A DNA stretch of 64,000 nucleotides from Microbacterium ginsengiterrae (GTDB lineage Bacteria > Actinomycetota > Actinomycetes > Actinomycetales > Microbacteriaceae). The translations under genes were made by a program, and so were the position numbers. The notes beneath the pieces are model-generated. The model did no database searches. It saw only the letters and a program-made list of their open reading frames with translations, and was not told the origin of the DNA. Position 1 is the stretch's first letter. Each line of letters begins with the position of its first letter. Positions 34,582 through 43,031 of the stretch are shown in pieces. Where the stretch lies: assembly GCF_014205075.1 (NCBI RefSeq), contig NZ_JACHMU010000001.1:1054001-1118000 (forward strand), given 5' to 3'.

Positions 34582-35574
34582 TCAGTGCCCCGCCATCGCT
34601 CGGCGGTCGACCTCCTCCTGGTCGGCGACGTACGGCGTTCCATGGGTGTGGAAGGTCGGAACCGTCTTCATCCCCCAGGCCTGCCCTCTGGCCCGCTCCG
34701 CCTGCGACCACTCCACGACGGGTGAATCCGGATCCATGATGAGGCGTGCCTGGGCGTTCGCGAACTCGATGCGATTACCGCCCGGCTCCCAGACATAGAG
34801 GAAGAACGTCTGGTTGATCGCGTGCTTGTACGGTCCGTATTCAATGTGGATGCCGTTCTCAAGGCAGATGTCCGCCGCTCGAAGGATATCGTCACGCGAG
34901 TCAGGGGCGAAGGCGAAGTGGTGGAACCGCCCACGCTCTCCCGTCCAGTCGTCGGAATACACGACGTCGTATGACTTCTGATGGAACCGGAACCACCAGG
35001 CGCCGTATCGCCCGTCGTCCAGACGGACGCGCTCGGACTCCCGCGCCATCATGACATCGCGCCAGAACTCGCCGCTGGCGTTCACGTCCGAGGCCAGGTA
35101 ATTGATGTGGTCGAGCCGCCGCGCGTTGATACCCCGCCCAGGGAACGCAGACGCCTGGTTCTTGAGTGCGGGGCGATCTTCGTCGTCCGGCACGTAGTGC
35201 TCGGTGTCGTAATAGAGGGCCATCAGGTGCCCGTCAGGATCCTCGAACTCGTACGAACGGCCGACGCCTACCTCCGGATCTCGCCACCCGTGCCCGAGAC
35301 CGGTCCGTTCGATCGCCGCCACCCGGCGCTCGAGCGCGTCCTGGGACGACGCCCGGTAGAGCGTGCGCCCTGCGCCGTTGGTGTCGAACGCCGTCAACTT
35401 GAGCGAGTACAGCTGATACTCGTCCCAGCAGCGCAGGTACGCGGAGTCGCCGATGCGAGCGACCTCGCGCATGGCGCAGACGTCGCGGAAGAAGCGCAGG
35501 CTCTCCTCGAACTTCGGCGTGCGCAGTTCGATCGCACCCATATGCGCCAGGTCGAAATTCTCCGGAACAGCCAT
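34582..35574 (-). CDS. Extradiol ring-cleavage dioxygenase (VOC, catechol 2,3-dioxygenase type I)
   Basis: A 330-residue two-domain VOC protein. Fe(II) ligands read as H156 (RRLDHINYLASD), H219 (RFHHFAFAPD) and E270 (GGNRIEFANA); H251 and Y260 (KHAINQTFFLYVWEPGG) occupy the acid-base positions. Such enzymes open catechols next to the diol. It is the last gene of the operon, before a strong terminator. Because the upstream genes include a Baeyer-Villiger monooxygenase and a methyltransferase-like protein, the catechol may be a substituted or alkylated one. Specificity is unknown. Confidence 0.87.
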   Translation of the reverse strand: MAVPENFDLAHMGAIELRTPKFEESLRFFRDVCAMREVARIGDSAYLRCWDEYQLYSLKLTAFDTNGAGRTLYRASSQDALERRVAAIERTGLGHGWRDPEVGVGRSYEFEDPDGHLMALYYDTEHYVPDDEDRPALKNQASAFPGRGINARRLDHINYLASDVNASGEFWRDVMMARESERVRLDDGRYGAWWFRFHQKSYDVVYSDDWTGERGRFHHFAFAPDSRDDILRAADICLENGIHIEYGPYKHAINQTFFLYVWEPGGNRIEFANAQARLIMDPDSPVVEWSQAERARGQAWGMKTVPTFHTHGTPYVADQEEVDRRAMAGH

Positions 35575-35595
35575 GTGATCCTCGTCTCCTCGGCG

Positions 35596-36423
35596 TCAGG
35601 GGATGAGCCTGCCGCCATCCATCACGATCGTCTGCCCGGTGATGTAGGCAGATTCGTTCGACAACAGGAACACGACGAGGTAGGCAGTCTCCCACGCGGT
35701 GCCGAAACGCCCCATCGGAATGCCGATACCGGATCGCGCTGCGCGCTTGCGCCCCCCACTTCGGCCGAGCGGTGTGTCGATGAGACCGGGGGCGACGACG
35801 TTGCACCGCACCTGCCTTGGAGCATTCTCGCGCGCGGCATGAAGACACAGTGCCGTCAACGACGCCTTCGATGCACTCATCGCCGGCACCTCCCCGGCGG
35901 CGCTGAACGCCGAGGTCGACGACATGAGAACCACGGACCCCAGTCCGTCCGGGAGCAACGACATTCCGTGCTTGACGGCGAGGAAGTGAGAACGCGCGTT
36001 CACCGCGAACACACGCTCCCAGGTGTCCACGTCCGTGCCCGCGAGACGTACGCCACCGTCGATCCCGACGTTCATGAAGATCCCGTCGAGGCCTCCCATG
36101 AGCGACGAGGCCTCCTCCAGCATCCGCTGCACGGAGGATTCGTCGGTCGCGTCGCCGGAGACGGCGTAGCTCGCGACGCCCTCCGCGCGCACGAGTCGCG
36201 CCGTCTCCTCGGCGAGCTCCAGACTGAGATCGGCGACGACGACCGCCGCGCCCTCCCTGCCGGCGAGGATGCTGACGGCCCGGCCGTTGCCGGGAACATC
36301 ATCATCGCCATGCTGCGCCTGACCGCCGCCGACGACGAGGATCTTCCGACCGCTCAGTCGACCACGGCCCGGGGCGACACCACGGGATTCGGGCGACAGT
36401 TCCATCAGCGTCCTCTCACTCAT
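35596..36423 (-). CDS. Variant short-chain dehydrogenase/reductase
   Basis: A 275-residue SDR-fold protein with two deviations. The nucleotide loop is stretched (VVGGGQAQHGDDDVPGNGRAVSILA) compared with TGxxxGIG, and the catalytic Tyr of Y-x3-K is Met (PAMSASKAS), although Ser in LMSSTSA and the Lys remain. NVGI replaces NAGI. The end TGQTIVMDGGRLIP is classical. It may have altered chemistry or be a non-redox member. It lies between cupin and extradiol dioxygenase in the operon, 21 bases from the latter. Start at 36423 is tentative; an ATG six codons downstream is possible. Confidence 0.75.
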   Translation of the reverse strand: MSERTLMELSPESRGVAPGRGRLSGRKILVVGGGQAQHGDDDVPGNGRAVSILAGREGAAVVVADLSLELAEETARLVRAEGVASYAVSGDATDESSVQRMLEEASSLMGGLDGIFMNVGIDGGVRLAGTDVDTWERVFAVNARSHFLAVKHGMSLLPDGLGSVVLMSSTSAFSAAGEVPAMSASKASLTALCLHAARENAPRQVRCNVVAPGLIDTPLGRSGGRKRAARSGIGIPMGRFGTAWETAYLVVFLLSNESAYITGQTIVMDGGRLIP

Positions 36424-36430
36424 CTTCGGC

Positions 36431-36910
36431 TCAGTTCTCCGGCTCGAGAACCTTGCCGGCGATCTCGACCGGCTTCGCGTCGAGCAGGATGAACGCCACC
36501 TTGGTGGGCTCATCGGTGTCATTGCGCCAGGTGTGGATGGTTCCGCGCTGGATCACCACGTCACCGGGACCGCAGACGGTCTCCTCACCGTTGTCCAACT
36601 GAAGGGTCACGTGTCCCTCGAGCACGATCCCGTAGTCGAGAGAGTGCGTACGGTGGTGCTTCGACGCGGTGTGCGGGTGCATCGTGACGAACTGCAGGAC
36701 CGAGCCACCAGGAGAGACCCGGCGCACCTCGCGCAGCGCACCGTCGAACTCGTCGGAGTTGTCGGAGGGGAACTCCGCGGTCGTCCATGCGAGGACCATC
36801 TCGGCTTCCGCCCCGAGGACCTTCGTCTCCATTGTCTTGTCTTCGCGGATGACCGCGTTGCCTTCGCTGTCGTGCCCGGTGACGATACGGCGAACGTTGA
36901 GGTGCGGCAT
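36431..36910 (-). CDS. Single-domain cupin protein
   Basis: A 159-residue cupin. The first motif is HPHTASKHHRTHSLDYGIVLEGHVTLQL, with several histidines and a late Glu; the second is GDVVIQRGTIHTWRNDTDEP. These give a 3-His/1-Glu metal site. The arrangement matches small cupins accompanying aromatic or ketone catabolism, which may be isomerases, hydrolases or ring-modifying enzymes. It begins 47 bases after the Baeyer-Villiger gene. Reaction unknown. Confidence 0.75.
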   Translation of the reverse strand: MPHLNVRRIVTGHDSEGNAVIREDKTMETKVLGAEAEMVLAWTTAEFPSDNSDEFDGALREVRRVSPGGSVLQFVTMHPHTASKHHRTHSLDYGIVLEGHVTLQLDNGEETVCGPGDVVIQRGTIHTWRNDTDEPTKVAFILLDAKPVEIAGKVLEPEN

Positions 36911-36957
36911 GGTGGGTGTTCCTGTCTGTCTCTGTAGGGGGTGGGTGGGTTTCGGAG

Positions 36958-38664
36958 TCAGCCCTGGGTGGTGGCGACGAGCTCGTCGACCTTGTCTCTC
37001 ACCCAGGCTTCGAGTTCGGCGTCCGTGATGGTCTCCGCCTCGCCTTCGTGTTCCGGAATGAACCGGAATCCCTTGAAGTCGTGCGCGATGATGTCCTCGA
37101 GTCGGTCGGCATACACCTTGATCCCACCCATGTAGATCGTGATGATCTCCGGGCGCGGCTTGGAGGCGATGTTGGCACCAGTCCAGAACGATTCGGTCTT
37201 CAGCACGAACGTCCGCTCGGCGAGCGCCTGGCAGAAGTCGCTCCAGGCGAGTTCTGCGGCACGCGTCGACTCGACCAGCCCAGCGCCGCGCTTCTCCGCT
37301 TCCTCGATGATCGAAGCGACGAAATCGACGTTGATCTGGATCCCGAAAAGATAGCTGGCCATGATCGATGGCGCCTGCGGCCCCTGCAGCAGGAACATGT
37401 TCGGGAACCCGCTGGTGGTGACACCGAGGTTCGTGCGCACCTCGACGCCGTTGCGCCACTTGTCCTTGAGGGTCTGCCCATCGCGGCCGCGGATGTCGAT
37501 CTTGAACAACTGGCCCGTGACGGCGTCGAATCCGGTGGCGAACAGGATGACGTCGAACTCGTACTCCTGCTCGGAAGTGCGGATGCCGTTCTCGGTGATC
37601 TCGACGATCGGCTCTTCTCCCAACGCGACCAGGTGCACATTGTCGCGGTTGAACGCCTCGTAGTAGCCGTCGGCCTTGACCGGACGCTTGGTGCCGAAGT
37701 GGTAGGACGGCATGAGCTTGCGCGCCGTCTCCGGGTCCGTAACGATCGAGGCGATCTTGCGGCGCACGAAGTCCGCCGCCCAGCTGTTCGCCTCCTCATC
37801 GGTGTTGAGGTCGTTGTACGTCGCCAGCGCGAAGGCCTGCGCGCCGTGGTCCCATGCCGCCTGGAAGACGGCATCGCGCTGCTCCGGGGTGTCCTCGTGG
37901 GCGGATCGTGCGGTCGACGTGCCAGGCGCTCCGAACGCGGACTGTCGCATCTCCTCATGCAGGCGCTCGATGTTGTCCTTCCACGCGGCGCGCGCCGACT
38001 CGTCGAGGGGGCGCTGGCGCGCCGGGGTGATGTACTGCGCCGTGCGCTGGAAGACGGTCAGCTCCGAGACGACGGAGTTCAGTGCGCAGATCAACTGCGC
38101 CCCCGAAGAGCCTGTGCCGATGACCGCCACGCGCTTGCCGGCGAAGTCGGGCTGCTCGATCGGCCATTCCCCCGTGTGGTACCACTCGCCTGAGAAGTTC
38201 TCCAGCCCGGGCATCGGCGGGATGTTGGCGGCGTTGAGCGGCCCTGGTGCGGGAACGAAGTATCTCGCATCGACCTGCTCACCGCCTTCGAGACCGATGT
38301 GCCACAGCGCGCGATCCTCGTCGAACTGCGCAGAGACGACGGTCGTGTCGAACTGGATGTCGCGGCGAAGGTCCAACTCGTCCGCGACGAAGTTCGCGTA
38401 GTCGAGGATCTCGTGCCACGGCGCGAACCGCTTTGACCAGTTCCAGCGTCGGTAGAGCGCCGGATCGAATGTGAAGGTATAGGCCATCGCCTCCGTGTCG
38501 CACTGAAGCCCGGGATAGCGGTTCCAGAACCACGTACCGCCCAGGCCCGAGCCGCGCTCGTAGGTCTGCACCGACAGTCCGAGACTGCGCAGCCTGTGGA
38601 GGGCGTACAGCCCGGAGAAACCTGCTCCCACGACGACGGCGTCGTATTGCTTGATATCGCTCAT
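36958..38664 (-). CDS. Baeyer-Villiger monooxygenase (class B flavoprotein)
   Basis: A 568-residue FAD/NADPH enzyme that would insert oxygen next to a ketone, giving an ester or lactone. FAD loop GAGFSG at residues 13-18, the type I BVMO fingerprint FSGEWYHTGEWP at 157-168, the NADPH loop GTGSSG at 183-188, and ATGFDAVTGQLFKIDI near 380 are present. AAGGAAAG before ATG 38664 decides the start; an ATG seven codons earlier lacks this. It resembles cyclohexanone/phenylacetone-type enzymes. No esterase or lactonase is seen in the operon, which is odd for a ketone-degrading route; the cupin could fill that gap. Confidence 0.9.
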   Translation of the reverse strand: MSDIKQYDAVVVGAGFSGLYALHRLRSLGLSVQTYERGSGLGGTWFWNRYPGLQCDTEAMAYTFTFDPALYRRWNWSKRFAPWHEILDYANFVADELDLRRDIQFDTTVVSAQFDEDRALWHIGLEGGEQVDARYFVPAPGPLNAANIPPMPGLENFSGEWYHTGEWPIEQPDFAGKRVAVIGTGSSGAQLICALNSVVSELTVFQRTAQYITPARQRPLDESARAAWKDNIERLHEEMRQSAFGAPGTSTARSAHEDTPEQRDAVFQAAWDHGAQAFALATYNDLNTDEEANSWAADFVRRKIASIVTDPETARKLMPSYHFGTKRPVKADGYYEAFNRDNVHLVALGEEPIVEITENGIRTSEQEYEFDVILFATGFDAVTGQLFKIDIRGRDGQTLKDKWRNGVEVRTNLGVTTSGFPNMFLLQGPQAPSIMASYLFGIQINVDFVASIIEEAEKRGAGLVESTRAAELAWSDFCQALAERTFVLKTESFWTGANIASKPRPEIITIYMGGIKVYADRLEDIIAHDFKGFRFIPEHEGEAETITDAELEAWVRDKVDELVATTQG

Positions 38665-38709
38665 GCTTTCTTTCCTTATGTCCACGTCAGAGGGTCGGGC
38701 GACGATGCG

Positions 38710-39462
38710 TCAGGGCTTACGGCCCCAGAACATCTCGATGCCCTTCCACTCGAAGATCTGCGGGTCGTCGACCTTGCCCGCGAAGGCGTCGAGGATCTGT
38801 TGCGGCGACCAGTACGGTATGTCTGACAAGCGCACCTGCTCATAGAGCTTGTCGACCCACTGCCGCAGGTGGACGTCCGCATCCACCCGCGAGAAGAAGG
38901 TGGGGCCGGCGAGGATCGCCTCGGCGAGAACAATGCGCCGCCCCGATCGCATCACGCGCAACAGGTCGCCCGCGGTCTCGCTCCAGTCGTCGGCGTGCTG
39001 CGTGGACTGGAGGACGGCGACGCAGTCGTAGGACTCGTCATCCAGGTCGTCCGCATACGCCCAGCGCCAGCATCCGGTCTGGCCGTTGCGGCCCGGCAGC
39101 CGACTGTGCACGGCACGACGGCCGTCCCGGATGATCTCGACCTCGTCGAGCACACCGTCCGGACCGATGATCTCCCGGATGCCCTCGCGCCATCCGGACG
39201 GCTCGATTCCCTCCCCGATGAGGAGGACACGATCGCCGGGGCGCAGCTCGAGCAGACCGTAGATGATCTGGGAGACGGGTCGCGCGAGCTCGTTCCAGAT
39301 GTACGGCAGCCCGCCGGCGAGCCGGGTGGCGAGCTCCCACGTACGGCGTTGCGCGGGGTCGCGGACGTCGTCGCCGAGCAACTCCACGTCCCAGTCCTGC
39401 ACGTGATCCCACGGATTGCCCCCGCCGAACTGCCCGGACGGACGGCTCTCGGAAGCGGACAT
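38710..39462 (-). CDS. SAM-dependent methyltransferase-like protein
   Basis: A 250-residue protein. LRPGDRVLLIGEGIEPSGWREGIREIIGPDGVLDEVEI is a class I methyltransferase motif I with an altered glycine loop; DDLDDESYDCVAVLQSTQHADDW matches motif IV, and RVMRSGRRIVLAEAI matches motif V-VI. GPTFFSRVDADVHLRQWVDKLYEQVRL toward the end recalls small-molecule methyltransferases. Its start overlaps the ATPase stop by one base, within the operon. A methyltransferase in a catabolic operon suggests either O-demethylation in reverse, protection of a catechol, or a non-methylating fold member. I cannot decide. Confidence 0.6.
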   Translation of the reverse strand: MSASESRPSGQFGGGNPWDHVQDWDVELLGDDVRDPAQRRTWELATRLAGGLPYIWNELARPVSQIIYGLLELRPGDRVLLIGEGIEPSGWREGIREIIGPDGVLDEVEIIRDGRRAVHSRLPGRNGQTGCWRWAYADDLDDESYDCVAVLQSTQHADDWSETAGDLLRVMRSGRRIVLAEAILAGPTFFSRVDADVHLRQWVDKLYEQVRLSDIPYWSPQQILDAFAGKVDDPQIFEWKGIEMFWGRKP

Positions 39463-40265
39463 CAGTGCGCCACCCCGAGCATCTCCAGCGCCTCGGCGCG
39501 GTACTGCTGGAACTCGGGCAGCGAGCGCGTCTCAACCTGGTCCCGTGGACGCGGCAGGTCGATCACGATCTCCTTCGCGACGAAAGTCGGCCGGGGCGCG
39601 AGGATGAGGACACGATCCGAGAGGTAGACGGCCTCATCCACGTCGTGCGTCACGAATAGCGCGGTGAACCCGAACTCGCTCCACAGTCCCAGCAGGCCGT
39701 CCTCCTGCTGGATGCGCGTGAGGGCGTCGACCGCGGCGAACGGCTCATCGAACACGACGAGAGAGGACTGGCGGGCGAGAGCCCTGGCGATCGCGGTCCT
39801 CTGCTGCATCCCTCCGGACACCTGCCACGGGTAGTGGTCGACGAAGTCGATGAGGCCCACGCGCTCCAGCGCCTCGCGAGCACGTTCTCGCGCCTCGGCC
39901 TTCGGCAGACGCAGGCCGAACATGACGTTGCGTTCTAGTGTGAGCCATGGGAAGAGGCTCTTGCTGTAGTCCTGGAACACCACCGCAGTCTCGGGCGCGA
40001 CGCCCTTCGTCGTGCGTCCGCCAAGGATGACCTCGCCGGAGTCGACGGTGTCGAGTCCCGTGATGCAGCGGAGCAGCGTGGTCTTGCCTGCCCCGGAGGG
40101 GCCGAGGACCGAGACGAACTGCCCCGGTTCGATGGTGAACGAGAGGCCGTCGATGATCTGCGCCATCCCGCCGTCGGGACCAGGGAACGACTTGCGCAGC
40201 TGGACGCATTCCAAACCGGGGGCTTCAGAGAGCATGGGCACCTGCCCTGGAGTCGTAGCGGACAT
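39462..40265 (-). CDS. ABC transporter ATP-binding protein (nitrate/sulfonate/taurine family)
   Basis: A 267-residue ATPase with Walker A GPSGAGKTT, Q-loop VFQDYSKSLFPWLTLERNV, signature VSGGMQQR, Walker B VVFDEPFAAVD and switch His VTHDVDEAVYLSDRV, matching the SsuB/TauB group. The start overlaps the permease gene by 41 bases; GGAGAAG before ATG 40265 supports it, with an internal ATG at 40235 possible. It energises uptake with the two permeases upstream. Confidence 0.9.
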   Translation of the reverse strand: MSATTPGQVPMLSEAPGLECVQLRKSFPGPDGGMAQIIDGLSFTIEPGQFVSVLGPSGAGKTTLLRCITGLDTVDSGEVILGGRTTKGVAPETAVVFQDYSKSLFPWLTLERNVMFGLRLPKAEARERAREALERVGLIDFVDHYPWQVSGGMQQRTAIARALARQSSLVVFDEPFAAVDALTRIQQEDGLLGLWSEFGFTALFVTHDVDEAVYLSDRVLILAPRPTFVAKEIVIDLPRPRDQVETRSLPEFQQYRAEALEMLGVAH

Positions 40266-41007
40266 ATTTCTTCTCCAAACTGACCAGGATCACATCGAGC
40301 AGGAACCCGATGACGGAAAGGACGATGATGCCGCCGTACGTCTGCGCGATGTCGAACGACTGCTGCGCCTGGACGAGGGTGAACCCGAGCCCGGAACTGG
40401 CGCCGAGCATCTCGCCGGTGACCATCAGCACGAGGGCGAGCTGCATGGTCAGACGGAGACCGGGAAGGATCAGGGGGAGGCCGGACGGGAGCTTCACGGT
40501 GAAGATCGTCCGCAGTCGCCCGACTTTCGCCACACGCGCCACGTCCAGGTATTGAGGCTCGACGCGAGCGATCGCGTCCGTCGTGTTGATGAGAACGGGC
40601 CAGATCGACCCGAACACGATCACTCCGATGACGAGGGGGGTGTTCAAACCGAGGAAGGCGATCGCGACGGGAATGATGATCGTCGCCGGGGTCGCCCTGA
40701 GGAAGTCGAACACGGGCCGGACCAGGCGCTGCAACCAGGGGACGGAACCCAGCACGATGCCGATCCCAATCCCGAGGACGGCGCTGATCCCGAAGCCGGC
40801 GAGGATCCGGAGGATCGACGGCCACACGGTGGCGCCGAAATCGGTGGTGACGATCTGAATCGCTGCACCGGCGGCCTGGGTGAACGGAGCGACGACGGGT
40901 GCCTTCGTGTTCAGGAGCGGAGGAAGCACGAGCTGCCAGATCAGCAGGGCGACGGCGACGCCACCCGCGCCAAGGAGCAACCGACGGGAGGAGGTCAGAG
41001 ACTTCAT
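40225..41007 (-). CDS. ABC transporter permease (SsuC/TauC type)
   Basis: A 260-residue membrane protein with about six segments. FDFLRATPATIIIPVAIAFLGLNTPLVIGVIVFGSIWPVLINTTDAI and EPQYLDVARVAKVGRLRTIFTVKLPSGLPLILPGLRLTMQLALVLMVTGEML carry the EAA coupling loop of the family. It overlaps by four bases the stop of the other permease gene. Two distinct permeases imply a heterodimeric channel. Confidence 0.87.
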   Translation of the reverse strand: MKSLTSSRRLLLGAGGVAVALLIWQLVLPPLLNTKAPVVAPFTQAAGAAIQIVTTDFGATVWPSILRILAGFGISAVLGIGIGIVLGSVPWLQRLVRPVFDFLRATPATIIIPVAIAFLGLNTPLVIGVIVFGSIWPVLINTTDAIARVEPQYLDVARVAKVGRLRTIFTVKLPSGLPLILPGLRLTMQLALVLMVTGEMLGASSGLGFTLVQAQQSFDIAQTYGGIIVLSVIGFLLDVILVSLEKKYVRYDSRAGAHAL

Positions 41008-41906
41008 GCGTTCTTCCTCCGGTACTCGGGGCTCCAGAAGAGCACCTTGCGTTCGACAGCGAGAAGGATGAGGTTCAGGACCGTCCCGAGCAGGCCGGCC
41101 CAGAGGATGCCTGCATAGGCGCTGGTGATGTTCCCCACCCCGCGGTACTGGTTGATGAGGGCTCCGAGGCCACTGGCGCCGATGAGGAGATCGACGCCGA
41201 CCGTCACGGCGAGCGTGAGGGACATCGACACCCTCAGGCCCGAGACGATCGACGGAGCGATCGTCGGCAGCAGGACGGTGCGGGCGACCTCGAGGTTCGG
41301 CAGTCGCACGGATTTCGCCACGTCACGGTACTGCGGGGGCACGTGACGCACGCCCGCCGCCGTGTTGAGCAGGATCGGCCAAATGCCCGCGAAGACCACG
41401 ATGAGGAGCTTGGCCTCCAGGCCGATTCCCGCCACCAGGATCGCCGCGGGGACGAATGCCACCGCCGGCGTGGATCGCACGAATCTCAGCAGCGGCCCAA
41501 GGGTCGCCGACGCATAGGCCGAATTGCCGACCGCGAGCCCGATGATGACTCCGAGAATGCCCGCGGTGATGAAGCCGAGCAACCACGTCAGCGCGGTCTG
41601 CCCCGTGGCGATCAGCAGTTTGCCGCTGAACCCGGCTGCCAGCTCCTCCCCGAGCCGCCCGATGATCTCGAGCGCCTCGGGAAAGAACTGGACCGGTAGG
41701 ACTCCGACGACACGGAGGAGGTCCCACAGCACGGCTGCTCCCACGAAGGAAGCGACGGTCAGCGCGGTATTCACCGCGACGCGCCTCCTCGCCGTGGCCT
41801 TGCGGCGTCGATCCGCTGACCGCCAGGTCGTGAGCAATGTCGTGGTCGACAGGTCTGCGCCTACGGGCTGCCCGGGGGCGGAGACCGTGCTGTGGACGGA
41901 GTTCAT
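41004..41906 (-). CDS. ABC transporter permease (SsuC/TauC type)
   Basis: A 300-residue membrane protein with a cytoplasmic N-terminal tail of about 45 residues and six segments. FVRSTPAVAFVPAAILVAGIGLEAKLLIVVFAGIWPILLNTAAGV and PQYRDVAKSVRLPNLEVARTVLLPTIAPSIVSGLRVSMSLTLAVTVGVDLL match the family loop. It starts 18 bases after the substrate-binding gene. Confidence 0.87.
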   Translation of the reverse strand: MNSVHSTVSAPGQPVGADLSTTTLLTTWRSADRRRKATARRRVAVNTALTVASFVGAAVLWDLLRVVGVLPVQFFPEALEIIGRLGEELAAGFSGKLLIATGQTALTWLLGFITAGILGVIIGLAVGNSAYASATLGPLLRFVRSTPAVAFVPAAILVAGIGLEAKLLIVVFAGIWPILLNTAAGVRHVPPQYRDVAKSVRLPNLEVARTVLLPTIAPSIVSGLRVSMSLTLAVTVGVDLLIGASGLGALINQYRGVGNITSAYAGILWAGLLGTVLNLILLAVERKVLFWSPEYRRKNA

Positions 41907-41924
41907 GATCGTTCCTGTCGCCGC

Positions 41925-42926
41925 TCAGTCGCCCGAGACGGGCGTGACGGCGCTTGCCGCGTCGAAGTCCGCGTCGAGCATGCCGTACTTCTTCGCGAGG
42001 TCCGCCCACACGGTGAGGTCTTCCACGGAGATGGTCGCATCGAACTGCGGCACTGATGCCTCCTCGGCGACCTCCTGCGCAAAGCCCATCGTGTCGACGA
42101 GCGTGGCCGTCACGACATCGCGATCGCCGTTGGCGAGGGCGTTGGCGTCGTTCATCGCTGCCACGAATGCCGCGAGTGCATCGCCGCGCTCCTCGATGGT
42201 CTTGCTGGTCGCCGCCCAGCAACTGAACGCCGGCGTCTCGGCGATGGCCTGGTACGGCCGCTCCTCGAGCACGCTGGCACCGTCGGCGATCGCCTGGGTC
42301 GTGAACGGCTCGTCCGTCAGCGCGGCATCCACGTTGCGGTTGGCGAGCACCTGACCCATGTTGGGGAACTCGGTCGGCACCAACGTCACACTCTCGGGGT
42401 CGACACCCTCGGAGTCGAGCCACGCCCGCACGATCAGGTCATTGGCGCCGCCGAGCGCGTTCACGGCGACCTGCGCGCCCTCGAGGTCCTTCGCGTTCTT
42501 GATCGCGGAATCGCCCGGCGTCAGAAGCGCCAGCGGACGCCCCTCAGCCGGGCGTCGGGTGATAAGGGCGAAGCACTGCACGTCCTGGCCGTTCTGTTGA
42601 GCGACCATGACGGACAGGACGTTCGACGGCGCGATGTCGATGGTGCCCTCGACCGCCGCCGGGATCATCGCCGCGCCCGCGCCGGAGATCTGCGTCGCCT
42701 CGAGAGTCACGTCGTGCGCGGCGAAGACGTCGCCGTCGCGACCGGCGTAGAGCGCCGCCAGTTCCATCACCGGGAAGTCGGCGACCTTCAGCGTGTACCC
42801 CTCCAGCGCATCGTCCGACGTCGACGCGGCGGTCGAAGGGCCGCTGCAGCCGGTGAGCACGAGCGCCGCAGCCGCGGTCGCCGCGAACATCGCGGCCCCG
42901 GATCGGCGGATCATCTTGGTCCTCAT
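41925..42926 (-). CDS. ABC transporter substrate-binding lipoprotein (NMT1/SsuA type)
   Basis: A 333-residue solute-binding protein. The N-terminus has MIRRSGAAMFAATAAAALVLTGCSG, a lipoprotein signal. The mature part follows the NMT1/SsuA pattern: YTLKVADFPVMELAALYAGRDGDVFAAHDVTLEATQISGAGAAMIPAAVEGTIDIAPSN, then DLEGAQVAVNALGGANDLIVRAWLDSEGVDPESVTLVPTEFPNMGQVLANRNVDAALTDEPF. In other operons such proteins bind aromatic acids, phthalates or sulfonates. The first of several ATGs (42944) is an alternative start; 42926 has GAGAGG upstream. Confidence 0.85.
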   Translation of the reverse strand: MRTKMIRRSGAAMFAATAAAALVLTGCSGPSTAASTSDDALEGYTLKVADFPVMELAALYAGRDGDVFAAHDVTLEATQISGAGAAMIPAAVEGTIDIAPSNVLSVMVAQQNGQDVQCFALITRRPAEGRPLALLTPGDSAIKNAKDLEGAQVAVNALGGANDLIVRAWLDSEGVDPESVTLVPTEFPNMGQVLANRNVDAALTDEPFTTQAIADGASVLEERPYQAIAETPAFSCWAATSKTIEERGDALAAFVAAMNDANALANGDRDVVTATLVDTMGFAQEVAEEASVPQFDATISVEDLTVWADLAKKYGMLDADFDAASAVTPVSGD

Positions 42927-42973
42927 GGGAGTGCCTCTCATCATTGAGCGCCAGCACGGCGTCGATACCGTTC

Positions 42974-43007
42974 CATAGAGCAGGATCTATGTCCTGTTAA
43001 ACAGGAC
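42974..43007. promoter_or_regulatory. IclR-type palindromic operator upstream of the ABC-BVMO operon
   Basis: GTCCTGTT-A-AACAGGAC (42991-43007) is a perfect 17-bp palindrome between the CMD-like gene and the transporter operon. It directly abuts another inverted repeat, CATAGA-N6-TCTATG (42974-42991). The GTCCTG half-site recurs in two copies in front of the IclR gene. Confidence 0.7.
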
Positions 43008-43031
43008 GCTAACACGACAAATCAGGACAGG

